Assembly: GCA_025360105.1 (NCBI GenBank)
Contig: JANYCT010000040.1
Span: 248,001 to 312,000 of the forward strand
DNA: 64,000 bases
DNA from: Actinomycetes bacterium
GTDB taxonomy: Bacteria; Actinomycetota; Acidimicrobiia; Acidimicrobiales; Ilumatobacteraceae
Direction: 5' to 3'
Shown here: positions 17,485-25,956 of the stretch, piece by piece
Numbering within the stretch: the stretch's first letter is position 1
Layout: each line of letters starts with the position of its first letter
Notes under the pieces: model-generated
Database searches by the model: none
What the model was told of the DNA's origin: nothing
Seen by the model: the letters and a program-made list of their open reading frames with translations, nothing else
Made by a program: the position numbers and the translations under genes

Positions 17485-18884
17485 GTCGTGGCTCCCTGAG
17501 TATCGCTGGCCGAGTATTTGGCAGAGTCGTTGGCCGAGAGTTGGGCGTGCACGCAGGCGCGGAAGTCGTCGCCGCGGGCCGGATAGCCGCCTTCGGGATA
17601 CCAGTCGAAGCTCGCACACGCTGGGGACAACACGACAGCGTCGCCCGGCCGCGCCATCGCCGATGCGGCGTCGACTGCGGCCATCATCGTCTCGGCGCGT
17701 CGCACCGCGCAGACACCATCGAATGCAGCCGCGATCACGTCGGCAGCCTCGCCGATCGCAACGACGCCCCGCATCCGCCCCGGCTCGGTGGCCAGCAGCG
17801 ACAAGTCGAGTCCCTTGTTTCGACCACCCGCAATCAGCACGAGCGAATCGAAGGCCCGAATGGCGGTGAGGGCAGCATGCGGCGTGGTGGCCTTCGAGTC
17901 GTTGTACCAGCGAACCCCGTGTGCTTCGCCGACTGGCTCGATGCGGTGCGCAGGCCCGACGAAGGTACGAACCGCGCTGGAGATCGCGCCGACACCGGCC
18001 AGACCGCTCTGCTGTACGAGCGCGGCAGCGGCGAGCGCATTGGTGATGTCGTGCGGCAGTGATCGACGCATTTCGGAAACGCCACAGAGCGGGCCATCAG
18101 GTCCCATGAGCGTTCCACCAACACCGGGCAACGAGGCGCAGCGATAATCCCCTTCGCGTAAACCAAACGTGATTGTGCGGCCGGGGGCACGGGCGAGTTG
18201 ACGCATCACCGTGGGGTCATCGACGAATCCGATGGCCACGTCATCGGCACGTTGATTCGTCCAAATGCGGCCCTTGGCGTCCTCGTAGCTGGCCATGTCG
18301 CGGTGCCAGTTGAGATGGTCGGGAGCAAGGTTCAGCCATGCCGCAGCCTCGGCCCGAAAGCACGTGGTCCAACGCAGCCGAAAGCTCGAACATTCAACGA
18401 CGAAGGCGTCGAGAGCGTCATCGTCGATTGCCTCGACGAGCGGCACATCGGTGTTGCCCGCAGCGAGCGCGCGTAACCCGGCGGCGTGCAGCATCTGCGC
18501 GGCCAACAACGTGGTGGTCGTCTTGCCGTCGGTGCCCGTGATCGCAAGCATCGGTCGTGGGCCACCGACTCGCTGCTGCTCCCACTCGTAGGCCACATCG
18601 ATCTCCGAGCGCAGCGGCCGTCCCTGCATCAACGCGGCTGTGACAACGGCGTGGGTTTCGGGCACACCCGGCGCCGGCGCCACGAAGTCACAGTCAGCGA
18701 CGAGGCGAGCGATCGTTGCCTCGTCGGGCGAGCCGACGAGATCGACCCCGAACTCACCCAACAACTCGGCCGTGTTGGGGGTGGCCGAGTCGTCAGCGGC
18801 GATCACGTGGTATCCACGATGGACAAGTCCGCGAACCAGGGCGGTGCCGGCGATTGCCACGCCGTACACGAGAACACGAGGCAT
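17481..18884 (-). CDS. murD: UDP-N-acetylmuramoylalanine--D-glutamate ligase
   Basis: A 467-aa Mur ligase adding D-Glu to UDP-MurNAc-L-Ala. The P-loop is AITGTDGKTTTTLLA (about residues 110-124; Asp in place of the more usual Asn). ECSSFRLR is the central-domain substrate region, and the C-terminal domain has WYNDSKATTPHAAL and VLSPACASFDWY, both diagnostic of MurD. The ATG at 18884 shares one base with the mraY stop (TGATG). It lies in the mraY-murD-ftsW-murG order typical of dcw clusters. Confidence 0.96.
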   Translation of the reverse strand: MPRVLVYGVAIAGTALVRGLVHRGYHVIAADDSATPNTAELLGEFGVDLVGSPDEATIARLVADCDFVAPAPGVPETHAVVTAALMQGRPLRSEIDVAYEWEQQRVGGPRPMLAITGTDGKTTTTLLAAQMLHAAGLRALAAGNTDVPLVEAIDDDALDAFVVECSSFRLRWTTCFRAEAAAWLNLAPDHLNWHRDMASYEDAKGRIWTNQRADDVAIGFVDDPTVMRQLARAPGRTITFGLREGDYRCASLPGVGGTLMGPDGPLCGVSEMRRSLPHDITNALAAAALVQQSGLAGVGAISSAVRTFVGPAHRIEPVGEAHGVRWYNDSKATTPHAALTAIRAFDSLVLIAGGRNKGLDLSLLATEPGRMRGVVAIGEAADVIAAAFDGVCAVRRAETMMAAVDAASAMARPGDAVVLSPACASFDWYPEGGYPARGDDFRACVHAQLSANDSAKYSASDTQGATT

Positions 18885-19930
18885 CAGCCCTTGACCTGCT
18901 TGGTGAAATCGGCAATGAACAGCGCGAGTGCGCTGGCGACGGAAATACCTGCGATCAACCAAAAGCGAATGATCACCGTGGTCTCGGGCCAACCAACGAG
19001 TTCGAAGTGATGATGTATCGGCGACATCCGAAAGAGGCGCTTCTTGCGGCCGCTGGCCTTGAACACGATCATCTGCACCGCGACCGAACCGGCCTCCATC
19101 ACATTGATGCCGCAGATCAGCAACAGCAGCAGGTGCGTGTTCAGCGTGAGCGCCAGCAACGACAGCGCGGTGCCTAGCGCCAATGCTCCGACATCACCCA
19201 TAAAGATGCGCGCTGGTGCGGCGTTGTACCACAGGAAACCGGCACAGGCACCCGCGAAGGCCGCCGCCATCACGGCGAGGTCGAGTGGGTTCACGACCTC
19301 GGAGTAGATCGTGCGATACCGCAGTGCCACGTAGCCGATGATGGTGAACGCCAAGAAACCAATCATCGCGGAGCCGGCCGCGAGTCCATCGAGGCCGTCG
19401 GTGACATTGACGGCATTGCTCGTTGCCCAGACCATCGTTCCGGCCCATAGCACCCAGACGTACCAAGGAAGATGCCAGTCAGGAAGATCGGCGCGGGTAA
19501 ACGACAACGTCGTGCTGATACTCGTCGCCGACACCAACCACCAGGCCAACAAGATGCTCAGGCCGAGCGTGATGTAGCTCTTCTTCTTCCAGAAGATGCC
19601 CCGGTTATGGGCCTTCTTCACTTTGATGTAGTCGTCGAGGAAACCAATTCCGGCCATCACCAGAATGCCCACCCACGCAATCAACGCCTGGTTGGAGAAG
19701 GCGAGGTCGCGAACATGAGCCACCATCCACCCGACAAAGGCCGCCACCACCATGGCAAGGCCACCCATCGTGGGCGTGCCCGCTTTGAACATGTGGTGTT
19801 CGGGCCCATGATCCTCTTTGCCCAGGATCGGCTGGCCCTTACCACGGGAGCGAAAGAACGTAATGAGAAATCGTGTACCGATGAGGGACACGACCATCGC
19901 GGTAGCGCCGGCAAACATTATGGCGATCAC
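18884..19930 (-). CDS. mraY: phospho-N-acetylmuramoyl-pentapeptide-transferase
   Basis: A 348-aa polytopic membrane enzyme that forms lipid I from UDP-MurNAc-pentapeptide and undecaprenyl phosphate. About ten membrane helices are visible. Conserved motifs include EDHGPEHHMFKAGTPTMGG near residues 38-56, GFLDDYIKVKK with the catalytic Asp pair, NAVNVTDGLDGLAAG, and HHHFELVGW near the C-terminus. The GTG start at 19930 overlaps the murE stop as GTGA. Since MraY needs the pentapeptide made by MurF, the absence of murF directly upstream is notable. Confidence 0.97.
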   Translation of the reverse strand: MIAIMFAGATAMVVSLIGTRFLITFFRSRGKGQPILGKEDHGPEHHMFKAGTPTMGGLAMVVAAFVGWMVAHVRDLAFSNQALIAWVGILVMAGIGFLDDYIKVKKAHNRGIFWKKKSYITLGLSILLAWWLVSATSISTTLSFTRADLPDWHLPWYVWVLWAGTMVWATSNAVNVTDGLDGLAAGSAMIGFLAFTIIGYVALRYRTIYSEVVNPLDLAVMAAAFAGACAGFLWYNAAPARIFMGDVGALALGTALSLLALTLNTHLLLLLICGINVMEAGSVAVQMIVFKASGRKKRLFRMSPIHHHFELVGWPETTVIIRFWLIAGISVASALALFIADFTKQVKG

Positions 19931-21378
19931 AACATGCGCTCCAGCAGTGCTCGTGCCACGGCCCGATCATCGAAGGGCGAAACCGTAGATCGAATTGTTT
20001 GAGTGGTTTCGTGACCCTTTCCAGCAATGACCACGACATCGCCCGGGCCGGCGGCCTGGAACGCAACCGTGATGGCTTCGAGACGATCTGGTTCCACCAC
20101 AGTCTTCTTAAGGTAGTCGGCGGGCACCCCTTCAATCACGTCATTGATGATGGCCAGCGGCGCCTCTGAGCGGGGATTGTCCGACGTCACGATGACGTGG
20201 TCGGCAAGCGTTGCGGCTGCATGTCCCATGAGCGGTCGCTTGTCATGGTCACGGTCGCCGCCACACCCGAAGACTGCGATCACCCGATTCGCTCCCGCGA
20301 CAGCGCGCGCCGCAGACAGCGCCGCAGTCATGGCGTCGGGAGTATGCGCGTAGTCGACGATCACCACAAAGTCTTGACCGACGTCAATGGGTTCGAACCT
20401 GCCGGGTACCGCCGTCGTGGTGGCCAGAGCCGCAGCGATGCGCGTTGGCGAGTGGCCGAGCACCTCGAGCGACGTCGCTGCGGCAAGGCTGTTGATCACG
20501 TTGAACCGTCCGCCTATTCCAATATGCATACGCTCGCCGCGCCAGGTGTAGGCATGATCGAACGCGCTGACGACAACATCGGCCGCGTCGTCCGCGGAGA
20601 ACGTCGACACCGGGATATTCGCCGAATCGACCAACAGGCGACCATGAACGTCGTCGATGTTGATGACCCCGTGATCCGTCAGGTCAGGTTCGAACAGACG
20701 CGCCTTGGCTGCGAAATAGCGCTCCTGTGTGCCGTGCAGGTCGAGATGGTCGCGGCCGAGGTTCGTGAACACGCCGACACGAAATCGGGTGCCGAGCACG
20801 CGATCGAGCGCCAGCGCATGTGAGGACACCTCCATCGCCACGGAGGTACAACCCTGATCGACGAACTCGGCGAGGCGTTGTTGCAGATCGGGGGCCTCGG
20901 GCGTCGTGTGCGCGCCGGACAACGTACCGATCACGCCGGTCGGAGACCCGAGCGCGTCGAGCGCGCAGGCGACGATATGGGCCGTGGTGGTCTTGCCGTT
21001 GGTGCCCGTGATGCCCACGACGGTCAATTCGCTGCTGGGGTCACCGAAGAACGCGCTCGACAGATATGCCATCGACGTGCGGGTGTCGCGCACCACGAGT
21101 TGCGTGACGTTACCGATCGATGTGTGTAGTTCGTGGTCGACCACGAGCACTACGGCCCCCGCTGCGACGGCTGCCTGCGCAAAGGCATGACCGTCGTTGT
21201 CGGCTCCGCGTAAGCAGAAGAACATCGAGCCCGGCGACACACGACGGGAGTCGAAAGCAAGGCTGGTGATCCGTGCTTGCTGTGCACCGCTGCCAACGAG
21301 CGCGACGTCACCCATATTGGTCGTGCGAGCCAACAGGTCCGTGAGAGAGATCGGCTGCTGGTCAGGGCGCGCACTCAT
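19927..21378 (-). CDS. murE: UDP-MurNAc-tripeptide synthetase, meso-diaminopimelate type
   Basis: A 483-aa Mur ligase adding the third stem residue. The P-loop is GITGTNGKTTTAHIV, and the carbamylated-Lys region lies in SSHALALDRVLG. TSDNPRSEAPLAII carries DNPR, the signature of enzymes that use meso-diaminopimelate instead of lysine. A glycine-rich end, VVIAGKGHETTQ, is present. The ATG at 21378 follows the ftsI stop by ten bases; earlier in-frame codons lie inside ftsI. The stop overlaps mraY directly, leaving no room for murF. Confidence 0.96.
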   Translation of the reverse strand: MSARPDQQPISLTDLLARTTNMGDVALVGSGAQQARITSLAFDSRRVSPGSMFFCLRGADNDGHAFAQAAVAAGAVVLVVDHELHTSIGNVTQLVVRDTRTSMAYLSSAFFGDPSSELTVVGITGTNGKTTTAHIVACALDALGSPTGVIGTLSGAHTTPEAPDLQQRLAEFVDQGCTSVAMEVSSHALALDRVLGTRFRVGVFTNLGRDHLDLHGTQERYFAAKARLFEPDLTDHGVINIDDVHGRLLVDSANIPVSTFSADDAADVVVSAFDHAYTWRGERMHIGIGGRFNVINSLAAATSLEVLGHSPTRIAAALATTTAVPGRFEPIDVGQDFVVIVDYAHTPDAMTAALSAARAVAGANRVIAVFGCGGDRDHDKRPLMGHAAATLADHVIVTSDNPRSEAPLAIINDVIEGVPADYLKKTVVEPDRLEAITVAFQAAGPGDVVVIAGKGHETTQTIRSTVSPFDDRAVARALLERML

Positions 21379-21388
21379 GCTCTCGACG

Positions 21389-23467
21389 TCATTTCTTCGG
21401 GCATCCACCGTTGGTGGTGGGTGGCTGAATGCCGAGCTGATGCATGATCGTGGGCACAACTGCCTGAAACACCGGAGCAGCAGCGGTACCACCGAAGCGG
21501 TCGATGTTGCCCGCTGGGGGTTCGTCGATGGAGATGAGCGTCGTCACTCGCGGTGCTTCTGCCGGGAAGAACCCGACGAACGACGAGTAGTAGGCCTTGT
21601 CCTTGGCCACGGTTGCGTACTGACCTCCGATGGCCTTGATCCCTGTGCCCGTCTTGCCGGCGACCGTGATGCCATCGACTTGGGCACGAGTAGCGGTGCC
21701 GTTACACACGACGTCGCGCATGATCAGATTCATCTCCTGCGCCGTCTGCGGCGTCACCACGACACGCGTCGCCGACGGAGCGGCAGGCTGCATCTTGCCG
21801 GCCTTGTCGATGGTGGCCTGCACGAGACGTGGCGAGACGTAGACACCGTTGTTGGCAATGGTGTTCACTGCGCCAATGAGCTGAATCGCAGTAGCGGCCA
21901 CTCCGTATCCATATGCCGGTGTCACCTTCTCGGTGCCCTGCCACTGCTGCCACGGCTTGAGAATGCCCTTTGACTCTCCCGGGAAATTCAAGTCCGAGCG
22001 TTGGCCGAGCCCGAACGCGGTCATGTAGTCGTACTGTCTTTCTGGGCCGATCTTTTCGGAAACACCGATCGTTCCGATGTTCGACGAGTGCACCAGGATT
22101 TCGTGCACCGTCATGGGTTGGGTTGCATGCACTTCTGCGTCGCTGATCGTGAACTCCCACGGCGTCCCGCTGTTGTACACGATCTTGCCAGCGACTCGTA
22201 GCGTGGTGTCTGGGGTGACCACACCTTCGTTGAGACCTGCAGCGATCGTGACCACCTTGGCGACCGACCCCGGTTCATAGGAATCGACAGCACCGACGTT
22301 CGCCGTCGTCACGTGATACACACCCTGGTCATCGCGGCGCACGCTCGCCATGGCCAAGATGTTGCCGGTGGTGGTCTCTTCCACCACCGCGGTGCCGCCA
22401 CGGGCTCCGAGTTCGCTCGCCCGGGCGAGCAAGGCCTGCTCGAGCGTGAACTGGATCGATCGATCGATGGTCGACACGATGTCTCGACCCGGCACCGCCG
22501 GCAGCGTGACAGTGCCGGATCCCGGAATCGATCGGCCGGCGCGATCATGCTGTCGTACCAGTTCGCCGTCTGCACCAGTAAGAACCGCGTCGTATTGCTG
22601 CTCCAAACCGGCCGTACCTTTGCCATCGGTGTCGGTTCGGCCGATGACGCCACGGGCCAGATCGCCGCCGGGAATGACCCGCGTGCTTTCGGGGTACGAA
22701 TCGACTCCGGCGAGCTTGAGTGCCATCACCGACGACGCTGTCTTGTCATCGATCTGGCGGGCGACGTAGACGAAGCCTTTGTCCTTGTTGCTGATTGCAT
22801 CAGCAAGCGCCTGCTGTCTCTCCGGGGTCAGCTGCAACATCGTGGCCAACGCAGCTGCAGTGGTCGCCGGGTCACCGACCAGCTTCGGATTGACGAAGAT
22901 CGTCGTCGCAGGAACCGACAGGGCCAGTTCGTCTCCGTTGCGATCGAAGATCACACCACGGCTCGCGCGCAGCACGGTCTCCTGCGTTCGCTGGTGCGCA
23001 CCGGCGAGCGTGTACGAGCTGGCGTCAGCCGTCTGCAAGATGGTCACACGAGTCAACACGGCTCCGAAGACGAGTACCGTCAGCACGAAGAGCGCGATCA
23101 GTCGGCGGTGTGGCTGACCGGCGCGGAAGACACCAGGTACGTACGCACGCGATCGAACTGCTTTGCGCTCGACGGGGCGCTGAACCATATGTTTGGCTCG
23201 CCGAGTCGCCGCCCGCGTACGGCGACTCTTCGAAGGTGCCGGGGTTGGAGCAGCCGCGCGATGTGCCCTGGTTTGGCTGGCCCGGGTTTGGCTGGCCCTG
23301 GTTTGACTGGTTACGGCAGCGGGACGCTGCGCGTGGCGCAATTGCGAGGCCACCACACCCGGTGCCCGCACCGAGGGCTTGGGGCTGCCCGGTGCTTGAC
23401 GGTGATCGACGCGGCCGTGAGTGCGCGCGCCGCGCGAGGCCACTGCCGGTCGACGATGCTCGGTCAT
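21389..23467 (-). CDS. ftsI: penicillin-binding protein, FtsI/PBP3 class B transpeptidase
   Basis: A 692-aa protein. About 120 N-terminal residues are basic and disordered and include three SQTRA repeats at residues 53-67. One membrane helix follows (LIALFVLTVLVFGAVLTRV), then a PBP dimer domain and the transpeptidase domain with SVAK (active-site Ser, in YEPGSVAKV), SSN (HSSNIG) and KTG (VAGKTGTG). It crosslinks septal peptidoglycan with FtsW. The ATG at 23467 overlaps the upstream stop as ATGA. The N-terminal cytoplasmic part is much longer than the short tail of the Escherichia coli protein. Confidence 0.96.
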   Translation of the reverse strand: MTEHRRPAVASRGARTHGRVDHRQAPGSPKPSVRAPGVVASQLRHAQRPAAVTSQTRASQTRASQTRAHRAAAPTPAPSKSRRTRAATRRAKHMVQRPVERKAVRSRAYVPGVFRAGQPHRRLIALFVLTVLVFGAVLTRVTILQTADASSYTLAGAHQRTQETVLRASRGVIFDRNGDELALSVPATTIFVNPKLVGDPATTAAALATMLQLTPERQQALADAISNKDKGFVYVARQIDDKTASSVMALKLAGVDSYPESTRVIPGGDLARGVIGRTDTDGKGTAGLEQQYDAVLTGADGELVRQHDRAGRSIPGSGTVTLPAVPGRDIVSTIDRSIQFTLEQALLARASELGARGGTAVVEETTTGNILAMASVRRDDQGVYHVTTANVGAVDSYEPGSVAKVVTIAAGLNEGVVTPDTTLRVAGKIVYNSGTPWEFTISDAEVHATQPMTVHEILVHSSNIGTIGVSEKIGPERQYDYMTAFGLGQRSDLNFPGESKGILKPWQQWQGTEKVTPAYGYGVAATAIQLIGAVNTIANNGVYVSPRLVQATIDKAGKMQPAAPSATRVVVTPQTAQEMNLIMRDVVCNGTATRAQVDGITVAGKTGTGIKAIGGQYATVAKDKAYYSSFVGFFPAEAPRVTTLISIDEPPAGNIDRFGGTAAAPVFQAVVPTIMHQLGIQPPTTNGGCPKK
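23265..23309. repeat. 15-bp tandem repeat x3 inside ftsI
   Basis: Three near-identical 15-bp units (GCCCTGGTTTGGCTG type) start at 23265, 23280 and 23295. On the coding strand they give three copies of the pentapeptide SQTRA in the disordered N-terminal region of FtsI, so the reading frame is kept. Confidence 0.9.
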
Positions 23468-24012
23468 GGTGCGTCTCCGGCCACGGCCTTCACCACACCG
23501 AACTGATCGAACGAGGAGATCGTGTTCTCGGCTACATTTCGGGTCAGCCAGCCTGCCGTTGCCGTCATCCGCGCCACTGTCTGCGCAGAGATCGTCATGA
23601 AGGCACTGTTAGTCGCTGGCACCATGCCGAGCCTCGTGGCCTCGACCGACAAACGGTTGGGTGAACGCAATTCGGCTCGGGCGCGGCGCAACACGTCATA
23701 GCGAGCGCGTGCATCTTTCACGGCGTGCTCGGTGGTGTCGAGCGCCAGTTGGTTCTGCGCAATACGCGTCTGGAAGGCCACGGCGCCGAGGAGCAGGCCG
23801 AAGAGGATGACACTGCTCGTTGCCACAATGCTGGCTGCGCGCCGGCGACGTGGCACGACCTGCAGAACGGGGCGTGGCGTGGCGCGATCCGCTGCTCCTC
23901 GAAGGGCCGGATCAGTGACGCGACTCATCGGCCGCCGGTCGGCCTGGCCGGGCGTGGAACGCCGGGGGGCGAGTCGTTCAGGCTGATCGTGAAGCGGCGC
24001 GACTGCAGCCAT
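23464..24012 (-). CDS. FtsL-like septum protein
   Basis: A 182-aa bitopic protein. A basic cytoplasmic tail (1-60) is followed by one membrane helix (AASIVATSSVILFGLLLGAV), then a helical Leu/Ala/Arg-rich stretch consistent with a coiled coil (TRIAQNQLALDTTEHAVKDA) and NRLSVEATRLGMVP, a pattern typical of FtsL/FtsB-type proteins. Position between rsmH and ftsI is where ftsL lies in dcw clusters. FtsL pairs with FtsB and FtsQ to regulate FtsWI. Sequence similarity in this family is weak, so the name rests on topology and context. The ATG is two bases after the rsmH stop. Confidence 0.75.
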   Translation of the reverse strand: MAAVAPLHDQPERLAPRRSTPGQADRRPMSRVTDPALRGAADRATPRPVLQVVPRRRRAASIVATSSVILFGLLLGAVAFQTRIAQNQLALDTTEHAVKDARARYDVLRRARAELRSPNRLSVEATRLGMVPATNSAFMTISAQTVARMTATAGWLTRNVAENTISSFDQFGVVKAVAGDAP

Positions 24013-24014
24013 GT

Positions 24015-25067
24015 TCAGCCTTGCCCAGCGGTCTTGTCGACTGCGATCTTCTCGACTGCGATCTTCTCGACGACGCGAAGTCGTGCGGACGCAGCACGGC
24101 GATTTTCGGCGACCTCAACATCAGATGGCGTCCGCGGCATGCGTCGCACTAGGCGCACCGTGCGCACCGCGCCGCATACGCAGGGAAACCCGGCCGGGCA
24201 GGTGCAGTCACCTGTCTCTGCTGAACGAAAACGATCTTTAACGATGCGATCCTCGCCGGAGTGATACGAGAGCACCGCGATACGTCCGCCGACCGCAGTG
24301 GCCCCGATCGCAGCATCGATGGCTCCGGGAAGGATCTCGAGTTCGTGGTTCACGGCGATGCGAATGGCCTGAAACGACCGCTTTGCGGGATGCCCCCCTT
24401 TGCGACGCGCGGCTGCAGGAATAGCCGACACGACGATCTCGGCGAGTTCGGCGGTCGACTCGATTGGTCGGTGGGCGATGATGGCGCGAGCGATTCGGGG
24501 GGCGAATCGCTCGTCGCCAAACTCAGACAGGACTCGGGCGAGTTCCTGCTCGGAAAAACCGTTGATCACATCGGCGGCGCTCCAGGGTTCCGTGGAATCC
24601 ATGCGCATGTCGAGCGGCGCGTCGTGGCGGTATGAGAATCCACGCGCAGCGTGGTCCAGCTGCGGCGAGGAAACACCGAGATCGAAAAGTGCTCCACTGA
24701 GCGTTGCTACATGTGTGTTGGTCATGGCAGTGACAAGGTGATCGAAGCGACAGTGCACGGTCTGGAGTCGGTCCCCGAATCGCGCCAGCCGCTGTGTTGC
24801 TGCGGCGAGTGCGCTCAGGTCTCGATCGATGCCGAGGATGCTCAGGTGCGGATACGTCTCGAGGATCAACTCGGCGTGGCCTCCCCCGCCGAGCGTGGCG
24901 TCGAGCACCACACCTGCGGGAACTGACGCGAACACTGCGACGATGTGGTGGGCCATCACCGGCAGGTGATGAAACCCCGTGACCCGTGCGTTCGTCGGAT
25001 CGTCACTCGTTGCGTTGGTTGTATCCACGGAGTTCCTCTGGTTGTACTCGTACGTCGCCCCGCTCAA
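24015..25067 (-). CDS. rsmH: 16S rRNA (cytosine-1402-N4) methyltransferase
   Basis: A 350-aa SAM-dependent methyltransferase (formerly MraW). Family motifs are HHLPVMAHHIV, the SAM loop VVLDATLGGGGHAELIL, GALFDLGVSSPQLD, RGFSYRHDAPLDMRMD and VLSYHSGEDRIVK. A cysteine-rich insert (DCTCPAGFPCVCG) near the C-terminus is common in actinobacterial RsmH. The C-terminus carries a short EKIAV repeat caused by a 15-bp DNA duplication. The TTG start at 25067 has GAGGGA a few bases upstream; a start nearer to residue 30 cannot be excluded. It follows mraZ. Confidence 0.95.
   Translation of the reverse strand: MSGATYEYNQRNSVDTTNATSDDPTNARVTGFHHLPVMAHHIVAVFASVPAGVVLDATLGGGGHAELILETYPHLSILGIDRDLSALAAATQRLARFGDRLQTVHCRFDHLVTAMTNTHVATLSGALFDLGVSSPQLDHAARGFSYRHDAPLDMRMDSTEPWSAADVINGFSEQELARVLSEFGDERFAPRIARAIIAHRPIESTAELAEIVVSAIPAAARRKGGHPAKRSFQAIRIAVNHELEILPGAIDAAIGATAVGGRIAVLSYHSGEDRIVKDRFRSAETGDCTCPAGFPCVCGAVRTVRLVRRMPRTPSDVEVAENRRAASARLRVVEKIAVEKIAVDKTAGQG
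24033..24071. repeat. 15-bp tandem repeat at the 3' end of rsmH
   Basis: Units of CTTCTCGACTGCGAT begin at 24033, 24048 and 24063 (the first with one mismatch, the third partial). They encode the repeated EKIAV near the RsmH C-terminus, just before the stop. Confidence 0.85.
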
Positions 25068-25168
25068 CGGCAGTCCCTCGGTGAACGATTGTCGCCGGGA
25101 TTTCTCCCCGGACGGAACGAGATGTAAGCGGGCGGAGTAGGTGCTGCATCTTGTTCACCGGGAGACTG

Positions 25169-25189
25169 CCGGTGAGCGGAACTCACCGG
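25169..25189. other. short perfect hairpin between mraZ and rsmH
   Basis: CCGGTGAG (25169-25176) and CTCACCGG (25182-25189) form an 8-bp stem around a five-base loop. It lies inside the operon, 100 bases before rsmH and without a T-run, so an mRNA processing or stability element is more likely than a terminator. Confidence 0.5.
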
Positions 25190-25236
25190 ACCTGATTGTT
25201 GTGCTGTCTGTGTGCTTCGGGCCTCGGCCCCCTTTC

Positions 25237-25284
25237 TGTCGGATGTTCGTGTCGGATGTTCGTGTCGGGAGTTCCTGTCGGGCG
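25237..25284. repeat. 13-bp tandem repeat, about 3.5 copies, downstream of mraZ
   Basis: TGTCGGATGTTCG occurs exactly at 25237 and 25250, then degenerates (25263, 25276). The array ends five bases from the mraZ stop codon. The remaining 220-bp mraZ-rsmH gap holds only this and the hairpin at 25169. Confidence 0.85.
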
Positions 25285-25288
25285 CCTC

Positions 25289-25711
25289 TCACGAGGCCGA
25301 TTCGGAGAACTCCTGCTCGCCGGCGGCCATGCTGCGTTCGTAGCGCTCGACCGAGCAGATCTCGATGCGATCGAGTCGACCCATCACGATGACGGGACCC
25401 TTGACCTCGATGTGGGCGTGCCCGCGCAGGCGGTCGTCGAGATAGATGCGGCCCTGTGCGTCGGGCTCGATCGCCGTGGCGCGCGCCGAGAAAGTACGCA
25501 GCCGATCCATGCTGATGTCGCCTCTGGCTTGGAGTGCCTGCATGCGGTCTGCCTCCTCGTCGAACTTCTCGGTCGTGAAGACCTCGATGCTGTTGTCGGT
25601 TCCCAGCGTCAGATAGCAGCTCGTGCCCAAACGCGCTCGATACGTCGCGGGAAGTGCCAATCGTCCCTTGACGTCGAGTTGTCGTTCGAAAACGCCGAGG
25701 AACTTCTGCAT
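25289..25711 (-). CDS. mraZ: transcriptional regulator MraZ
   Basis: A 140-aa protein with two AbrB-like MraZ domains. MQKFLGVFERQLDVKGRLAL and PATYRAR form the first DNA-binding half (KGRL motif), and EPDAQGRIYLDDRLR the second. MraZ oligomerises into a ring and represses its own dcw operon by binding TGGGR direct repeats. Four such repeats lie in its promoter here. It is the first gene of the division block. Confidence 0.97.
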   Translation of the reverse strand: MQKFLGVFERQLDVKGRLALPATYRARLGTSCYLTLGTDNSIEVFTTEKFDEEADRMQALQARGDISMDRLRTFSARATAIEPDAQGRIYLDDRLRGHAHIEVKGPVIVMGRLDRIEICSVERYERSMAAGEQEFSESAS

Positions 25712-25765
25712 TGCGACGCGATGACCCGTGATTTCTTCCCGATCGGTGCCTCACGTGGTTCGGGA

Positions 25766-25808
25766 TCCCACGTCTCCCCACTATGCCCCACCAGCTCCCA
25801 CAAGTCAA
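25766..25808 (-). promoter_or_regulatory. mraZ/dcw promoter with four MraZ boxes
   Basis: A sigma70-type promoter reads TTGACT (25808-25803), 17-bp spacer, CATAGT (25785-25780). On the same strand TGGGA, TGGGG, TGGGG and TGGGA occur at 25800-25796, 25790-25786, 25780-25776 and 25770-25766, each separated by exactly five bases. The 10-bp period is that of MraZ operators. A fifth TGGGG at 25821-25817 is out of the array. Bound MraZ would cover the spacer, the -10 and the start site, giving autorepression. Confidence 0.92.
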
Positions 25809-25865
25809 TTGTTTCTCCCCACTGGAGGTCACTTTTTCCGGGCTTTCTCCAGCAAAGGGTGATTG

Positions 25866-25908
25866 TGCGCGCGAATCGGCAGGAAACTGCACGGAGAATT
25901 CGCGCGCA
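25866..25908. terminator. 11-bp inverted repeat after the lipoate-ligase gene
   Basis: TGCGCGCGAAT (25866-25876) is mirrored exactly at 25898-25908 around a 21-base loop. It lies 49 bases past the stop of the ligase gene and before the mraZ promoter, so it may end ligase transcription. There is no T-run, so an intrinsic terminator is uncertain. Confidence 0.4.
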
Positions 25909-25956
25909 GCGCGCGATGAGGCAGTGGGGAATCGAAATGGCCCGCGCAGCGGCGAG

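Noticed and set aside
16603-17499. Open plus-strand frame opposite ftsW
   Set aside because: His/Arg-rich antisense shadow of a membrane protein gene, without a ribosome site or domain.
22313-23506. Open plus-strand frame opposite ftsI
   Set aside because: Antisense shadow of a certain gene; no recognisable domain.
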